From positions 1 to 35,165 of the forward strand of contig JAISNR010000016.1 of assembly GCA_031276135.1 (NCBI GenBank): 35,165 nt of DNA, given 5' to 3'. The stretch is from Eubacteriales Family XIII. Incertae Sedis bacterium. Lineage in GTDB: Bacteria > Bacillota > Clostridia > Peptostreptococcales > Anaerovoracaceae. Position numbers and translations under genes: made by a program. Numbering within the stretch: position 1 is the stretch's first letter; every line of letters begins with the position of its first letter. The notes beneath the pieces are model-generated. The model had not been told where the DNA came from and made no database searches. It saw only the letters and a program-made list of their open reading frames with translations. This document shows, one piece after another, positions 18,726 to 28,800 of the stretch.

Positions 18726-18774
18726 CAGACACGCAAAGCCCATTCCAAAATTTGGAATGGGCTTTGCGTGTCTG
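18726..18774. repeat. 49-bp perfect palindrome (24-bp arms, 1-nt centre)
   Basis: CAGACACGCAAAGCCCATTCCAAA-A-TTTGGAATGGGCTTTGCGTGTCTG; 24 nt downstream of the ene-reductase stop codon; no T-tract on either side. Confidence 0.95.
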
Positions 18775-18797
18775 TTCCAAAACAAGCGCCCGCATAT

Positions 18798-20807
18798 TCA
18801 GATATTGCAGCTCCTGTCATAGGCCGTGAAATTCGCGTTCATGATGTTCTTCACCTGCGCGCAGTCGCCCACGCAGTACACATCCGGGATGAGCCCGATG
18901 AAGCGGTCGGCCGTCTCCCGGTTCTCTCGCATGCCGAAGGCTTCGACGACGAAGTCCGCCTCCGGATAACGGATGTTCCAATTTTTATCTTCAATCTCAA
19001 TTTTACCCTCTTGCACGGAGCGGACGAGGTTTTCCCCGACGAGCGCGACCTTGTTGTCGGCGAGCAGCTGCATGAGCATGTTGCGCGCCAGATCGTGTCC
19101 GCCGCTTGCGAAATCGGCCACCGGGATCTTATCGACGACGGTGACGGCGTGCCCTTCCATGGCAAGGGCAAGCGCGGATTCGCAGCCGGAGAGCCCGCCG
19201 CCGAGCACGGCGATCCTGCTGCCCTTGGGGAAGGTCACGCGCCCTCCGTCCACGTCGAGCACGTTGTGGACGTTCCCTCCGTCGAGGCCGGGAATCGGCG
19301 GGCGGGCCGGCACGGCGCCGGCGGCCACCACGATGGCGTCCGGCTTTTCCGCCATGACGTTCTCTGCGGTCGCTTCCGTGTTCAGGCGTATGTCCGCGCC
19401 GCAGGCGAGGGTTTCGCGCTGCAGCCATTCGGTGTAGAAGAGCATGTCGTCCTTGAACGGCAGACGGCTCACGTCCTTCAGGAGGCCGCCGAGCGCGCCG
19501 CTCTTCTCGAAGAGCACCACCGCATGCCCCTTTTCGGCGAGCGTGCGCGCGGCCTGCGTGCCGGCGACGCCTCCGCCCACGACGACGACCTTCTTCTTTT
19601 TGTCTGCGGGCCAAGGCCGCGAATAGCGCCACGTGCGCGCGAGCTGCGGGTTGACGGCGCAGTGGATGTGGGTGCCGTAGCCGCCCGCGCACATCCAGCA
19701 GCGCAGGCAGGGACGCACCCTTTCAGGCTGTCCGCGCCAGGACTTGTTCAGCATGTCGGGGTCGGCGAGCAGGGCGCGCGCGACGGACACCATGTCCACG
19801 CTGCCCTCGGCGATGAGCGCGTCCGCCATCTCCGCCGTCGTGATGCCGCCCGCGACGCTGACGGGTATGCGAATCTCCTTGCACGCCTTGATCTCCCGCG
19901 CGTAGGGGACGTTCGCGCCGCGCGGACGGAAATAGGGAGGCATGCTGTAGAATTGGCCGCGCGTTTCGACGATGAGGCCGGCGGAAACATTGATGAGATC
20001 GATGTATGCCTGCGCCTCCTTGAGGAAATCGATGACCTCGGGCGTGCGCATCCCCTCCGGGACGACTTCGTCGCCCGATATGCGCAGTTCGACGATGAAA
20101 TCGGGGCCGACGGCCTCGCGAACGGCACGAAGCAGGGCGAGCGGGAAGCGCCTGCGCCGCTCCGGGCTGCCGCCCCACATGTCCGTGCGCGTGTTCGTCA
20201 TGGGCGACAGGAACTGCGCGACGAGGTTGCCGTGCGCCCCGTGGATGAGGACGCCGTCGAAGCCGCAGCGCTTCAGCCGCGCAGCGCAGTCCGCATAGGA
20301 CGCGATGACGCGCTCGATGTCGTGCTGGTCCATCTCCTTGATGTACCTGCATCTGCCGGGGATCGTGAAGTTCGACGGCGCGATGGCGTGGGGCGTCGTG
20401 ATGAGCTCGGCGTCCGCGCCACGCCCGGCGTGCACGAGCTCGACGGAGAGCTTGGCGCCGTGGCGGTGCGCCGCCTCGGCCATCATGACGAGCCCCGCGA
20501 TCTTGAGTTCGTCGGTCACGTCGATCTCCGCGCGGTAATCGACGGCATTCAGGTGATCGACCGGCGTCGCGCCGAGGTGGATGATCGCCGCGCCGGTTTC
20601 CGCCTGCCGCTCGACGAAATCGATGTAGCCCTGCGTGGGTTCCCCCGCGGACGTCGTCATGTCGCAGACCATGGGAGAGAATTCCACACGGCTTTTGAAT
20701 GTCGTATTGCCCACCTTGAGCGGGGTGAATATATGTTTGAAGTTGTTAAATGACACCATCTCATGCCTCCCGGTTTTCAATTTGGTAACTGCTCGCCCAC
20801 CCTGCAC
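18798..20807 (-). CDS. Old-yellow-enzyme/2,4-dienoyl-CoA reductase-type (2-enoate reductase-like) FMN/Fe-S/FAD oxidoreductase
   Basis: MVSFNNFKHIFTPLKVGNTTFKSRVEFSPM...GFDGVLIHGAHGNLVAQFLSPMTNTRTDMWGGSPERRRRFPLALLRAV; Cys cluster CLRCWMCAGGYGTHIHCAVNP; NAD(P)/FAD Rossmann KVVVVGGGVAGTQAARTLAEKGH. Confidence 0.93.
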   Translation of the reverse strand: MQGGRAVTKLKTGRHEMVSFNNFKHIFTPLKVGNTTFKSRVEFSPMVCDMTTSAGEPTQGYIDFVERQAETGAAIIHLGATPVDHLNAVDYRAEIDVTDELKIAGLVMMAEAAHRHGAKLSVELVHAGRGADAELITTPHAIAPSNFTIPGRCRYIKEMDQHDIERVIASYADCAARLKRCGFDGVLIHGAHGNLVAQFLSPMTNTRTDMWGGSPERRRRFPLALLRAVREAVGPDFIVELRISGDEVVPEGMRTPEVIDFLKEAQAYIDLINVSAGLIVETRGQFYSMPPYFRPRGANVPYAREIKACKEIRIPVSVAGGITTAEMADALIAEGSVDMVSVARALLADPDMLNKSWRGQPERVRPCLRCWMCAGGYGTHIHCAVNPQLARTWRYSRPWPADKKKKVVVVGGGVAGTQAARTLAEKGHAVVLFEKSGALGGLLKDVSRLPFKDDMLFYTEWLQRETLACGADIRLNTEATAENVMAEKPDAIVVAAGAVPARPPIPGLDGGNVHNVLDVDGGRVTFPKGSRIAVLGGGLSGCESALALAMEGHAVTVVDKIPVADFASGGHDLARNMLMQLLADNKVALVGENLVRSVQEGKIEIEDKNWNIRYPEADFVVEAFGMRENRETADRFIGLIPDVYCVGDCAQVKNIMNANFTAYDRSCNI

Positions 20808-20884
20808 TTTTGATTGAACCTTTGAACAGCAAGCCGCATGCCGCCCCGAAGCCGCGAACAGAGGTCCGGCGCGCGCGGCGCGCG

Positions 20885-21688
20885 CTATACGACCGTCAGG
20901 AGCCCGCCGTCATGCGGCAGCACGGCGCCCGTGATCTGCGCGCCGGCCGGCGACGCGAGGAATACGCACAGGGCGCCGATCTCGATGGGTTCGCCGAAGC
21001 GGTGCGCCGGAAGCTCCTTCTCGATCGTTTCGATGAAGCTCGGCGGGAGGTCCTTGTCCAGATCCGAATGCGTGGGGCCGGGGGCGACGGAATTGACGCG
21101 AATGCCGTAATCGCCGAGGGTGACGGCCAGATACTTCGAGAAGATGTCTATGCCGGCCTTGGATGCGTTGTACGGCGCATTGGGGTGTTCCTTCGATCCG
21201 GACACGCGCTGCCCGCCGACGGAGGAGATGTTGATGATGCTTCCGCCGCGCCCCGCGTCGCGCATGCGCGGCGCGATATGGAAGATGACGTTCGCGACCC
21301 CGTGCAGGTTCGTGTTGATCACGCGATGCCATTCGTCAAGGCCCTTTGGATCGAGAAAATCCGTCGTGGTGGCGACGCCCGCGTTGTTGACGAGCACGTC
21401 CACGCCGCCGAAAAATTCGAAAATCCCGTCCGCGGCGGCCTGCACGGACGCCGCGTCCGAGATGTCGCAGCGGAAACACGCGTATTTCCCTCCGTGAACG
21501 GCGAAGCCGTCCGCCGCCGCCTTCCCGGACGCCGCGTCGCGGCACAGGACGGCCACATTCGCCCCGCTCTGCGCGAACGCCGCGGCAATCCCGAAGCCGA
21601 TGCCCCGATTCCCGCCCGTCACGACCACGTTCTTCCCCGATACATCGAAAGCCTTGGTCATGTCCTTGATGGGTGTGGATTTGTACAT
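20885..21688 (-). CDS. SDR family oxidoreductase
   Basis: NVVVTGGNRGIGFGIAAAFAQSGANVAV, DVLVNNAG, APYNASKAGIDIFSK (YxxxK), GAQITGAVLPHDGG; start 21688 with GGAGGGAG upstream. Confidence 0.94.
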   Translation of the reverse strand: MYKSTPIKDMTKAFDVSGKNVVVTGGNRGIGFGIAAAFAQSGANVAVLCRDAASGKAAADGFAVHGGKYACFRCDISDAASVQAAADGIFEFFGGVDVLVNNAGVATTTDFLDPKGLDEWHRVINTNLHGVANVIFHIAPRMRDAGRGGSIINISSVGGQRVSGSKEHPNAPYNASKAGIDIFSKYLAVTLGDYGIRVNSVAPGPTHSDLDKDLPPSFIETIEKELPAHRFGEPIEIGALCVFLASPAGAQITGAVLPHDGGLLTVV

Positions 21689-21845
21689 GCTGAACTCCCT
21701 CCTCTTTAATTTGGTTACGGAACAATTTTTGAGTGGTTTTTCCGAAAAGATGAAACGACGACGGATCCGGCGGAATGACCGGAAAATTTGGATGCGTCTG
21801 CATATCTGTATGTTTAGTATAGTACAAATCCGACGCATATTCCCA

Positions 21846-21865
21846 AAAGATATACATATATCTTT
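21846..21865. promoter_or_regulatory. Palindromic operator candidate
   Basis: AAAGATATA-CA-TATATCTTT, 9-bp arms; just downstream of the predicted minus-strand -10 (21879-21884). Confidence 0.5.
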
Positions 21866-21878
21866 ATGAATTCTTTTT

Positions 21879-21909
21879 ATTGTACAATGCCGCGCATAAA
21901 AACTACAAT
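21879..21909. promoter_or_regulatory. Symmetric bidirectional promoter
   Basis: Plus: TTGTAC (21880-21885)-18-TACAAT (21904-21909). Minus: TTGTAG (21908-21903)-18-TACAAT (21884-21879). Each -10 overlaps the other's -35. Confidence 0.55.
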
Positions 21910-21992
21910 TGACAGTAAGGTATTGCCCTTCCCTTCCCCGCCGTTGAACCGCGCGCGGTCCTCGGCACATCGCCGCCGCGCGCCGAGAAAGG

Positions 21993-23111
21993 ATGGTTCC
22001 GCGTATGACATTGCCGAAAACCTGCAAGGCAGCCGTGCTGCCGGATTACGGAAAGCCCTTGGAAATTCGAGAAGTCGCGATCCCCGCGATCGAGGACGGC
22101 GCAATCCTCGTGAAGGTGGAAATGGCCGGCATATGCGGATCGGATCTGCATATTTGGCACGGGCGGATGGGCATCAAGGCGCCGACGCCCTACATCATGG
22201 GGCATGAAACGATCGGGCGCATCGTCGCGCTCGGGCGCGGGCGCGTGCATGACGCCGCCGGCGAGCCCCTGCGCGAGGGCGACCGCATCCTGTGGGCGCA
22301 CGCGGACTGCTACGATTGCTATTACTGCGAGATCGCGCGAAAGCCCATGCTCTGCGAGCACCGCATCGGCTACGGCATGGCACCGCCCGAGAAGCTGATG
22401 GGCGGCTTCGCGGAATACGAATACGTCATCCCGCGCACGAAGGTCGTGAAGATCCCGGACGACGTCAGCGAGGAGGAGTCCATCGGCGTCGCGTGCGCGT
22501 TTCGCAGCGTCGTGGCGGCCTTCGAAAAGCTCGGCGGCATCGGACTCGCCGATTCGACGGTGATACAGGGTGCGGGACCCGTCGGCCTGTACGCCACCCT
22601 GCTCGCCAAGGAGAGCGGCGCGGGGCAAGTGATCGTCGTCGGCGCGCCGGCCGGGCGTTTGGCGCTGGCGAAGCGTTGGGGGGCCGACCACGTCATAGAC
22701 ATAGACGAGGTAAAGGAGCACGCCGCGCGCAAGGAGCGGATTTGGGCGCTCACGAACGGGCGCGGGCCGGAGCTCGTCGTCGAATGCTCGGGCTTCCCGC
22801 CGGCCTTCGCCGAAGGCGTCGATCTCGTGCAGAAGGGCGGTCGATACCTCGTCGTGGGGCAGACCTCCCCCGCCGAAATCCCCTTCACGCCCTATGCCCT
22901 CGTGCAGAAGAACCTACAGATCATCGGCAGCGGCGGCGCCATCATCCACCATTTCTACAAGGCGCTGCAATTCATCCGGTCGCGCAAGGACAAGTACCCG
23001 CTGGCCGATATCGTGAGCCGCACCTACGCGCTCGAGGAGGTCAACGAAGCGCTGGCGGACATGCAGGCGGGCCGCGAAATCAAGCCCGCCATCGACAACA
23101 GGGCGCGCTGA
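21993..23111 (+). CDS. Zinc-binding medium-chain dehydrogenase/alcohol dehydrogenase
   Basis: MAGICGSDLHIWHGRMGIKAPTPYIMGHETIGRIVALG (GHE zinc motif), structural cysteines, VIQGAGPVGLYATLLAKESGAGQVIVVGAP. Confidence 0.93.
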   Translation: MVPRMTLPKTCKAAVLPDYGKPLEIREVAIPAIEDGAILVKVEMAGICGSDLHIWHGRMGIKAPTPYIMGHETIGRIVALGRGRVHDAAGEPLREGDRILWAHADCYDCYYCEIARKPMLCEHRIGYGMAPPEKLMGGFAEYEYVIPRTKVVKIPDDVSEEESIGVACAFRSVVAAFEKLGGIGLADSTVIQGAGPVGLYATLLAKESGAGQVIVVGAPAGRLALAKRWGADHVIDIDEVKEHAARKERIWALTNGRGPELVVECSGFPPAFAEGVDLVQKGGRYLVVGQTSPAEIPFTPYALVQKNLQIIGSGGAIIHHFYKALQFIRSRKDKYPLADIVSRTYALEEVNEALADMQAGREIKPAIDNRAR

Positions 23112-23112
23112 C

Positions 23113-23898
23113 ATGGCGGGCATGCGGCTCCACGTCCTCGAAAACGGCGCGCTGGTCGGGCCCAAGACGAACTCCGTCGCCGACGCCGATCCGTCCGAGA
23201 TGCAGACCGCGCCGATCTGGAGTGCGCTCCTCGAGCATCCGGACGGCCCGCTCCTGCTGGACGCCGGCTGCCACACGGACGAAAAACGGCAGCACCCGAT
23301 GATCTTCAAGGATTTTTCTATGCGGCCCGAGGATCACATCCAAAGCCGCCTCGCCGCGCTGGGCCTCGCGCCAAGGGACATCCGCCGCGTCGTGGTTTCG
23401 CATCTGCACGCCGACCATTCGGGCTGTCTCGAGCTGTTCAAAGAGGCCGAATTCTTCGTCCACGAGGACGAATTCACGCAGCGCGTGAAGCTGTACGCGC
23501 TGGACGACGCGTCCGCCGGCTCGACCGGCGACATCGCGTTCTGGATAGCCCAAGGGCTCCGCTGGACGCCGATCCCGAGAGATGAGCCGGAGCGGGAGCT
23601 GCTGCCCGGCGTGCGCATCCTGAACCTCGGCCCGGGCCACTCCTTCGGCATGCTGGGCCTGCTCATAACGCTGCCCAAGACGGGGAAAATCCTGCTGGCG
23701 GGCGATGCGGTCTACAACCGCGAAAACGTGGGACCGCCCGTGCGTCTGCCCGGCAACGTGTTCGACCGGGAAGGCTTTGTCCGAACCGTCGAGCGCGTCG
23801 TCCGCCGCGCGAAGGACGAGGGCGCCCTGCTCTGGTACGGCCACGACGAAGCGCAATTCGCCGCATTGCGCAAGTCCCCTGCGGGTTACTATGAATGA
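23113..23898 (+). CDS. Metallo-beta-lactamase-fold N-acyl homoserine lactonase/gamma-lactonase family protein
   Basis: VVVSHLHADHSGCLELFK (HxHxDH), LNLGPGHSFGMLGLLI, KILLAGDAVYNREN; overall AttM/AiiA-like layout. Confidence 0.85.
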   Translation: MAGMRLHVLENGALVGPKTNSVADADPSEMQTAPIWSALLEHPDGPLLLDAGCHTDEKRQHPMIFKDFSMRPEDHIQSRLAALGLAPRDIRRVVVSHLHADHSGCLELFKEAEFFVHEDEFTQRVKLYALDDASAGSTGDIAFWIAQGLRWTPIPRDEPERELLPGVRILNLGPGHSFGMLGLLITLPKTGKILLAGDAVYNRENVGPPVRLPGNVFDREGFVRTVERVVRRAKDEGALLWYGHDEAQFAALRKSPAGYYE

Positions 23899-23926
23899 CT
23901 TTATTGTATTATTAAGGAGATAATAT

Positions 23927-25087
23927 ATGATCTCAACATTTCTGGCAAGCCGCAACCCGATCCTCTTCGGGCGCGGCGCGTCGAAGCGCGTCGGTGAGGA
24001 ATTGCGCGCGCTCGGCTGCAAAAAAGCGCTCGTGGTCTTTGACAAGGGCGTAAAGGCCGCCGGGATCGTCGACGGGATACTGGACGCCATCCACGAGGCC
24101 GGCATCGAGACCGTCTGCTACGACGGCGTGCTCCCGGACCCGCCGGATTACACGGTCGAAGAAGCTGCGGCGATCGGCAGGGCGGCGAACGCGGACGGCG
24201 TGGTCGCCGTCGGCGGCGGCAGCTCCCTCGACACGGGAAAGGGCGCGAAGGTGCTGCTGACGAACCCGCCGCCAATTTCCAATTATTACCTCGCACACGA
24301 GGACATCCGCCCGGACACCGGCGCGATGAAGCCCATCATCGTGATTCCGACGACGGCGGGAACCGGCAGCGAGGCCACGCCCGGCGGCATCATCACGGAC
24401 ACGAAGAACAAGCGCAAGCAGAACGTGCCCTGCGCGACGGATCTCGGCATCGTGGACCCGGAGCTCACGATCGGCCTGCCCCGGGCGGTCACCGTGACGA
24501 CGGCCGCAGACGCGCTCTGCCACGCGGTGGAAGCCTTCACCTCTGCGGAGAGCAACGCGATCAGCGACGTCCTCGCGGAACGGGCCATCGCGCTGATCGG
24601 CGCGAACCTGACGCGCGCCGTGCAAAACGGCGCGGACGCGGAAGCCCGCGAGGGCTTGCATCTGGCCGCTACGCTGGCGGGCCTTTCGATCATGGGACCG
24701 TTCTGCAACGTGCCCCACGAGATCGGCCTCACCTTGGGTATGCTCTTCCGCATGCCGCACGGCACGGCCTGCGCCATGACGCTGCCGGAAGCCCTGCGCT
24801 TCCTGTCGCCCGCCTCCCCCGCGCGCGTCGCGAAGGTGGCGCGCCTCCTGGGGGCGGAATTGCCCGGGGACGCGCCGGCCGAAACGATCGGCGCCGTCGC
24901 GCACGAAACGGTCGCGACGCTCTACAGGACGGTCGGTTTTCCTAAATTTTCAGAATTTGTAAAATCGAAGGATGATGTGCTCGCGTCCGTTCCCGCCATC
25001 ATGGAGGCGATGCCCTTTCACTTTTCGCCGCGCCCCGTGACGGCGGCGGACGTTTCGGCCATTCTGGCGGAGGCCTACGACAGGTAA
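23927..25087 (+). CDS. Iron-containing alcohol dehydrogenase
   Basis: GVVAVGGGSSLDTGKGAKVLLTNP, IIVIPTTAGTGSEATPGGIITD, DALCHAVEAFTS, FCNVPHEIGLTLGMLFRMPHGTACAMTLP. Confidence 0.95.
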   Translation: MISTFLASRNPILFGRGASKRVGEELRALGCKKALVVFDKGVKAAGIVDGILDAIHEAGIETVCYDGVLPDPPDYTVEEAAAIGRAANADGVVAVGGGSSLDTGKGAKVLLTNPPPISNYYLAHEDIRPDTGAMKPIIVIPTTAGTGSEATPGGIITDTKNKRKQNVPCATDLGIVDPELTIGLPRAVTVTTAADALCHAVEAFTSAESNAISDVLAERAIALIGANLTRAVQNGADAEAREGLHLAATLAGLSIMGPFCNVPHEIGLTLGMLFRMPHGTACAMTLPEALRFLSPASPARVAKVARLLGAELPGDAPAETIGAVAHETVATLYRTVGFPKFSEFVKSKDDVLASVPAIMEAMPFHFSPRPVTAADVSAILAEAYDR

Positions 25088-25104
25088 CAGACAAGGAGAT
25101 CGAT

Positions 25105-25848
25105 ATGGAAAAGAGGCTCGCGGGCCGCGTCGCCATCGTGACGGGCGCGACATCGGGAATCGGAGAGGCCATCGCGCTGCGCTTCGCGCGGGAGGGCGCG
25201 CATGTGGCGCTGGCGGGCCGCCGCGAAGAGCTCGGAGAGAGGAACCGCCGCCGCATCGCGGAGGCGGGCGGAGAAGCCGTGTTCATAAGGACGGACGTGA
25301 CGCGCGGCGAGGACGTCAAGGCGCTCGTCGCCGCGGTCATGGCGCGCTGCGGCCGCGTGGACATCCTCGTGAACAACGCCGGCGTGCTGGGCAACATCCC
25401 GTTCGAGGAGGCCACGGTCGAGGACTGGCACCGCCTCGTGGACACGGACGCGCTGGGCGGCATCTGCGCCATGTGGGAGGTTCTGCCGATCATGCGCGAA
25501 CAGAAATCGGGCAACGTGATCAACGTCACATCCATCGACGCCACGCTTTCGACGCCGCACGAACCGCTGTACTGCTTCATAAAGGCCGGCATGGAGCACC
25601 TCACGCGCTGCCTGGCCAAGCAGTACGCGGCCTTCGGCATACGGCTCAACAATCTGGCGCCCGGCCTCGTGGCGACGGATCTCGCCCGCAACAACCCCGA
25701 GATGTTCCGCAAGCTCGAAGAGGGCATCCCCCTCGGCAGGGCCGGCACGCCGAAGGAGATCGCGGACATCGCCGCCTGGCTCGCCTCGGACGAGGCGTCC
25801 TTCGTGACGGGCGCCACGATCGAAGCCAACGGGGGCTGCGTGCGCTAG
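25105..25848 (+). CDS. SDR family oxidoreductase (FabG-like)
   Basis: RVAIVTGATSGIGEAIALRFAREGAHVALAGR, DILVNNAGVLGN, YCFIKAGMEHLTRCLA, FVTGATIEANGGCVR. Confidence 0.94.
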   Translation: MEKRLAGRVAIVTGATSGIGEAIALRFAREGAHVALAGRREELGERNRRRIAEAGGEAVFIRTDVTRGEDVKALVAAVMARCGRVDILVNNAGVLGNIPFEEATVEDWHRLVDTDALGGICAMWEVLPIMREQKSGNVINVTSIDATLSTPHEPLYCFIKAGMEHLTRCLAKQYAAFGIRLNNLAPGLVATDLARNNPEMFRKLEEGIPLGRAGTPKEIADIAAWLASDEASFVTGATIEANGGCVR

Positions 25849-28800
25849 CCGTCCGCGCCTTCGTCGAGCGCGAACGCAAATCTGTGCAGCAGCGCGGCCG
25901 TTTCGGCGCGCGTTGCCGTGCCGCGCGGGTCGAACGCGTTGCCGGGCTTGCCCTTGAGCAGCCCTTCCGCGTACGCCCATATCACGGCCTCCGTCGCCCA
26001 ATCGGATATGTCCGCAACGTCGCCGAAGGGCAACCGCACGGCCGGATCGCTCTGCAATGTCGCGCCCGCAAACGCCGCGTATCGGAACAGCAGGGTCGCG
26101 AGGTCCTCGCGCGTGATCGCCCGATCCGGTTCAAACCGGTTCCCGCCGACGCCGCGCGCGATCCCCGCTTCCGCCGCCCACGCGATATAGGGGGCGAAAT
26201 ACGCGTCCGCGGCCACGTCCGCAAACGCGCCGGCGGCATAGCCCGCAGCGTCCGCCCCGAAATGCCTGCCGAGCACCGTCACCATCATGCCGCGCGTCAC
26301 CGCCGTCTGCGGCGCGAACTCGGTTTCGCTCACGCCCGTCATCATCCCTTCCGCGTAGACGAAAGCCACGTCCTCGAAGAACCAGTCCCCTTCTGCGACA
26401 TCGACAAAGGGCAGTCCGCCATAGGCCAGCACGTACACCGACAGATGCGGCGGGCGGAAGCTCACGGTCTTGTCCGATGCGCTGTATTCGCTCGGAATCC
26501 TTTCCTTCGCGCCGTCGTCCGCAAGATACCACACCTGCACGGGCAAGCGGCCCGCATAGGGCATCACGATCACGATCTCCCCCTTGTAATCGTGTATCAA
26601 CACGCCGCCGGAACGCACGGAGATGTCGAACGCGCCCGCGTCGCGCGGCAGGGCGGCCGCCTGCTTTGGCGAGAGTTCCTCCGCCCCGCGCTCTCGCAGC
26701 TCGACCGTGATCTCGTCGCCCTTGGCCTGCGCCACCAGCGAAAGCACGGCTTCCCTGTCGAGCGTCACGCGCTCGCGCGGGAAGCGGATCTCGATCTTGA
26801 GATCCCTCTCCGCTATGGCGCGCAGGCCGGACTTGGGCAGAAAGGTCACCGCGTTTGCGTCTGCCACCTTCGACAGGTCGAACGACGCCGTGCCGCCGGA
26901 CTCCTTATCAATGATCTCCTCGACCTTGTTCTGCGGCAGCCGGATGACGATCCCGTCCTCGTTCTTCTCGTAGTCGAGCGTCACCTGCCCGTCGTCGGCC
27001 GTCACGGCGGGAAGCGTTGAACCGGAACCGCTGCCCCCCGTGCCGCCGCCGGACGACGAAGGCGCGCCCTCCGCGATCTCGACCGTCGCGTACACGCTCG
27101 CAAAGGCGGAATCCGTCGCCGCATAGCGCACATAGTACAGGCCCGGCGCGAGGCCCGCCGCGAAGCCATCCGTCAATTTGATCCACGCGTAGCCGTCCGC
27201 GCTGTACTCCGTCGCGCCGCCGGCGTGCAGGATCCTCCCGTCTTTCGCGCCCTGCACGCTCTCCCCGACCGCCGTGACGCGCGGCGCGGAGGCCGGTCGT
27301 GCCGGAATGTTCAAATATTGGGGCAAGCTGTCAACGCTCGCAATCGGGTATCCCGAAACCGCGTCCACGCGGCGTATCTCGACGGTCCCGCCGAACCACG
27401 CCTCGTCGATCGGATACGCGCCGTTCGTCACCGACACGGTGTTGCCTTCGCCGAAGCGATACGCGCCGTCCGGCAGAATCAGCGATTCGGCGCTGTAGCG
27501 TATCGCGGCCGCCGGCGCCGCGCGGCGGTTTACATAATGCGCCGTAAGCGACAGGTCGGCGTCGGGCATGACGATCGTGCCCCGCAAACCCTGCGGGAGA
27601 ACGATCTGCGCGATATCCGCGTCGCCCTGCGTCCAGCCCACGAAGGCTTCGCTCGCCGCAGGGCTTCTGCCCGCGATCGGAACGATCGCGCCGGCGGGAT
27701 ATCTGCCCTCGACCGGAGCGCCGTCCGTGATCCTGAGCGTATGGGACGAGGTGATGTTCGTGACGTTTACGATCCCCTGTGCGACGGAAGCGTCGCTGAA
27801 CACGACGACGATTCGGTGCGCTCCCCCGACATCCGTCCAGCCGCCGTGCAGCGCGATTTGCAAGCGCGAATCGACGAACTTGTCCACGCCGTCGAGGAAG
27901 AACGGCCTGCTTGTCTCCGTTGTCGCCGCATACAATGCGGGATCGAGTTCTGCAAAATCCTCCCTGCCGGGCGGCCGCAGGTACACGCCGGCCACGTCCG
28001 CGCTTGCAACGCTCGTGCGCAGCGTATAGGGCGATGCGGCGTAAGCGCCGTTCGCGTCGCTGTCCGGCAGCTTCTGGTAGGCGTCCGTCACGAGCGTCAG
28101 GTAGTTGTGCCCCGCCGCGTTGAGGAAGTACGCCGCTTGCTCAAAGGCTTTGCTTCCCGCTGTGATGCGAACGGGCTCGGAGATCATCTTCGCCTCCGAA
28201 CCGTTGAAGAGCCGGACAGCGACGTCGCCGCTCGTCACATTCCTTAGAAACACGCGGTACGTATAGCCCCAATCGTTCGTGACGGGAACGACGGAATCGA
28301 CCTCGGCAAGCACGCCGGTGAGCGAAACCGCGCCCGCGATCGCGGACGGGTCGATCGGGTTTTGATCGTGGTCGAGCGTGAACTGGATGAAGCCCGTGGA
28401 ATATCCGGGGAGCGACGCGCCCGCAAAGGTCTTGCCGGCTTCGATGGCCCGCGGGATCGTGACGGCCGCCATCGTGCTCGTCGCGAGGACGGCCTCCGGC
28501 TGCGAAAGCTGATAGAGATAAGCGTTGCCCAAATCGGCGAGGTTCACGGCGACGTTGATCCGGTCGCCCGTCTTTCGGCTCATCAGCGGCTCGACGGGGA
28601 TGGTGTAGGTCGTTCCGCCGGACGCATTCGTGAAATCGGAAGCGTTTTCGGCCTTCGCCGCGCCGCCGTTTACGGTAATCTTTTCCCACGTGAGCGGAAC
28701 GCTGTGTTCAAATGTAACGGTGATCGCGTTCGTCATGCCGGAAGTATCTGCGTATGCCACGACATCTGTGATCTCCGCCTTGGGGTGTACGCGGAGCGAA

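Noticed and set aside
18768-20753. 661 aa plus-strand ORF antisense to the ene-reductase
   Set aside because: Composition dominated by Arg/His/Asp/Val as expected for the complement of a GC-rich gene; the minus strand is unambiguous.
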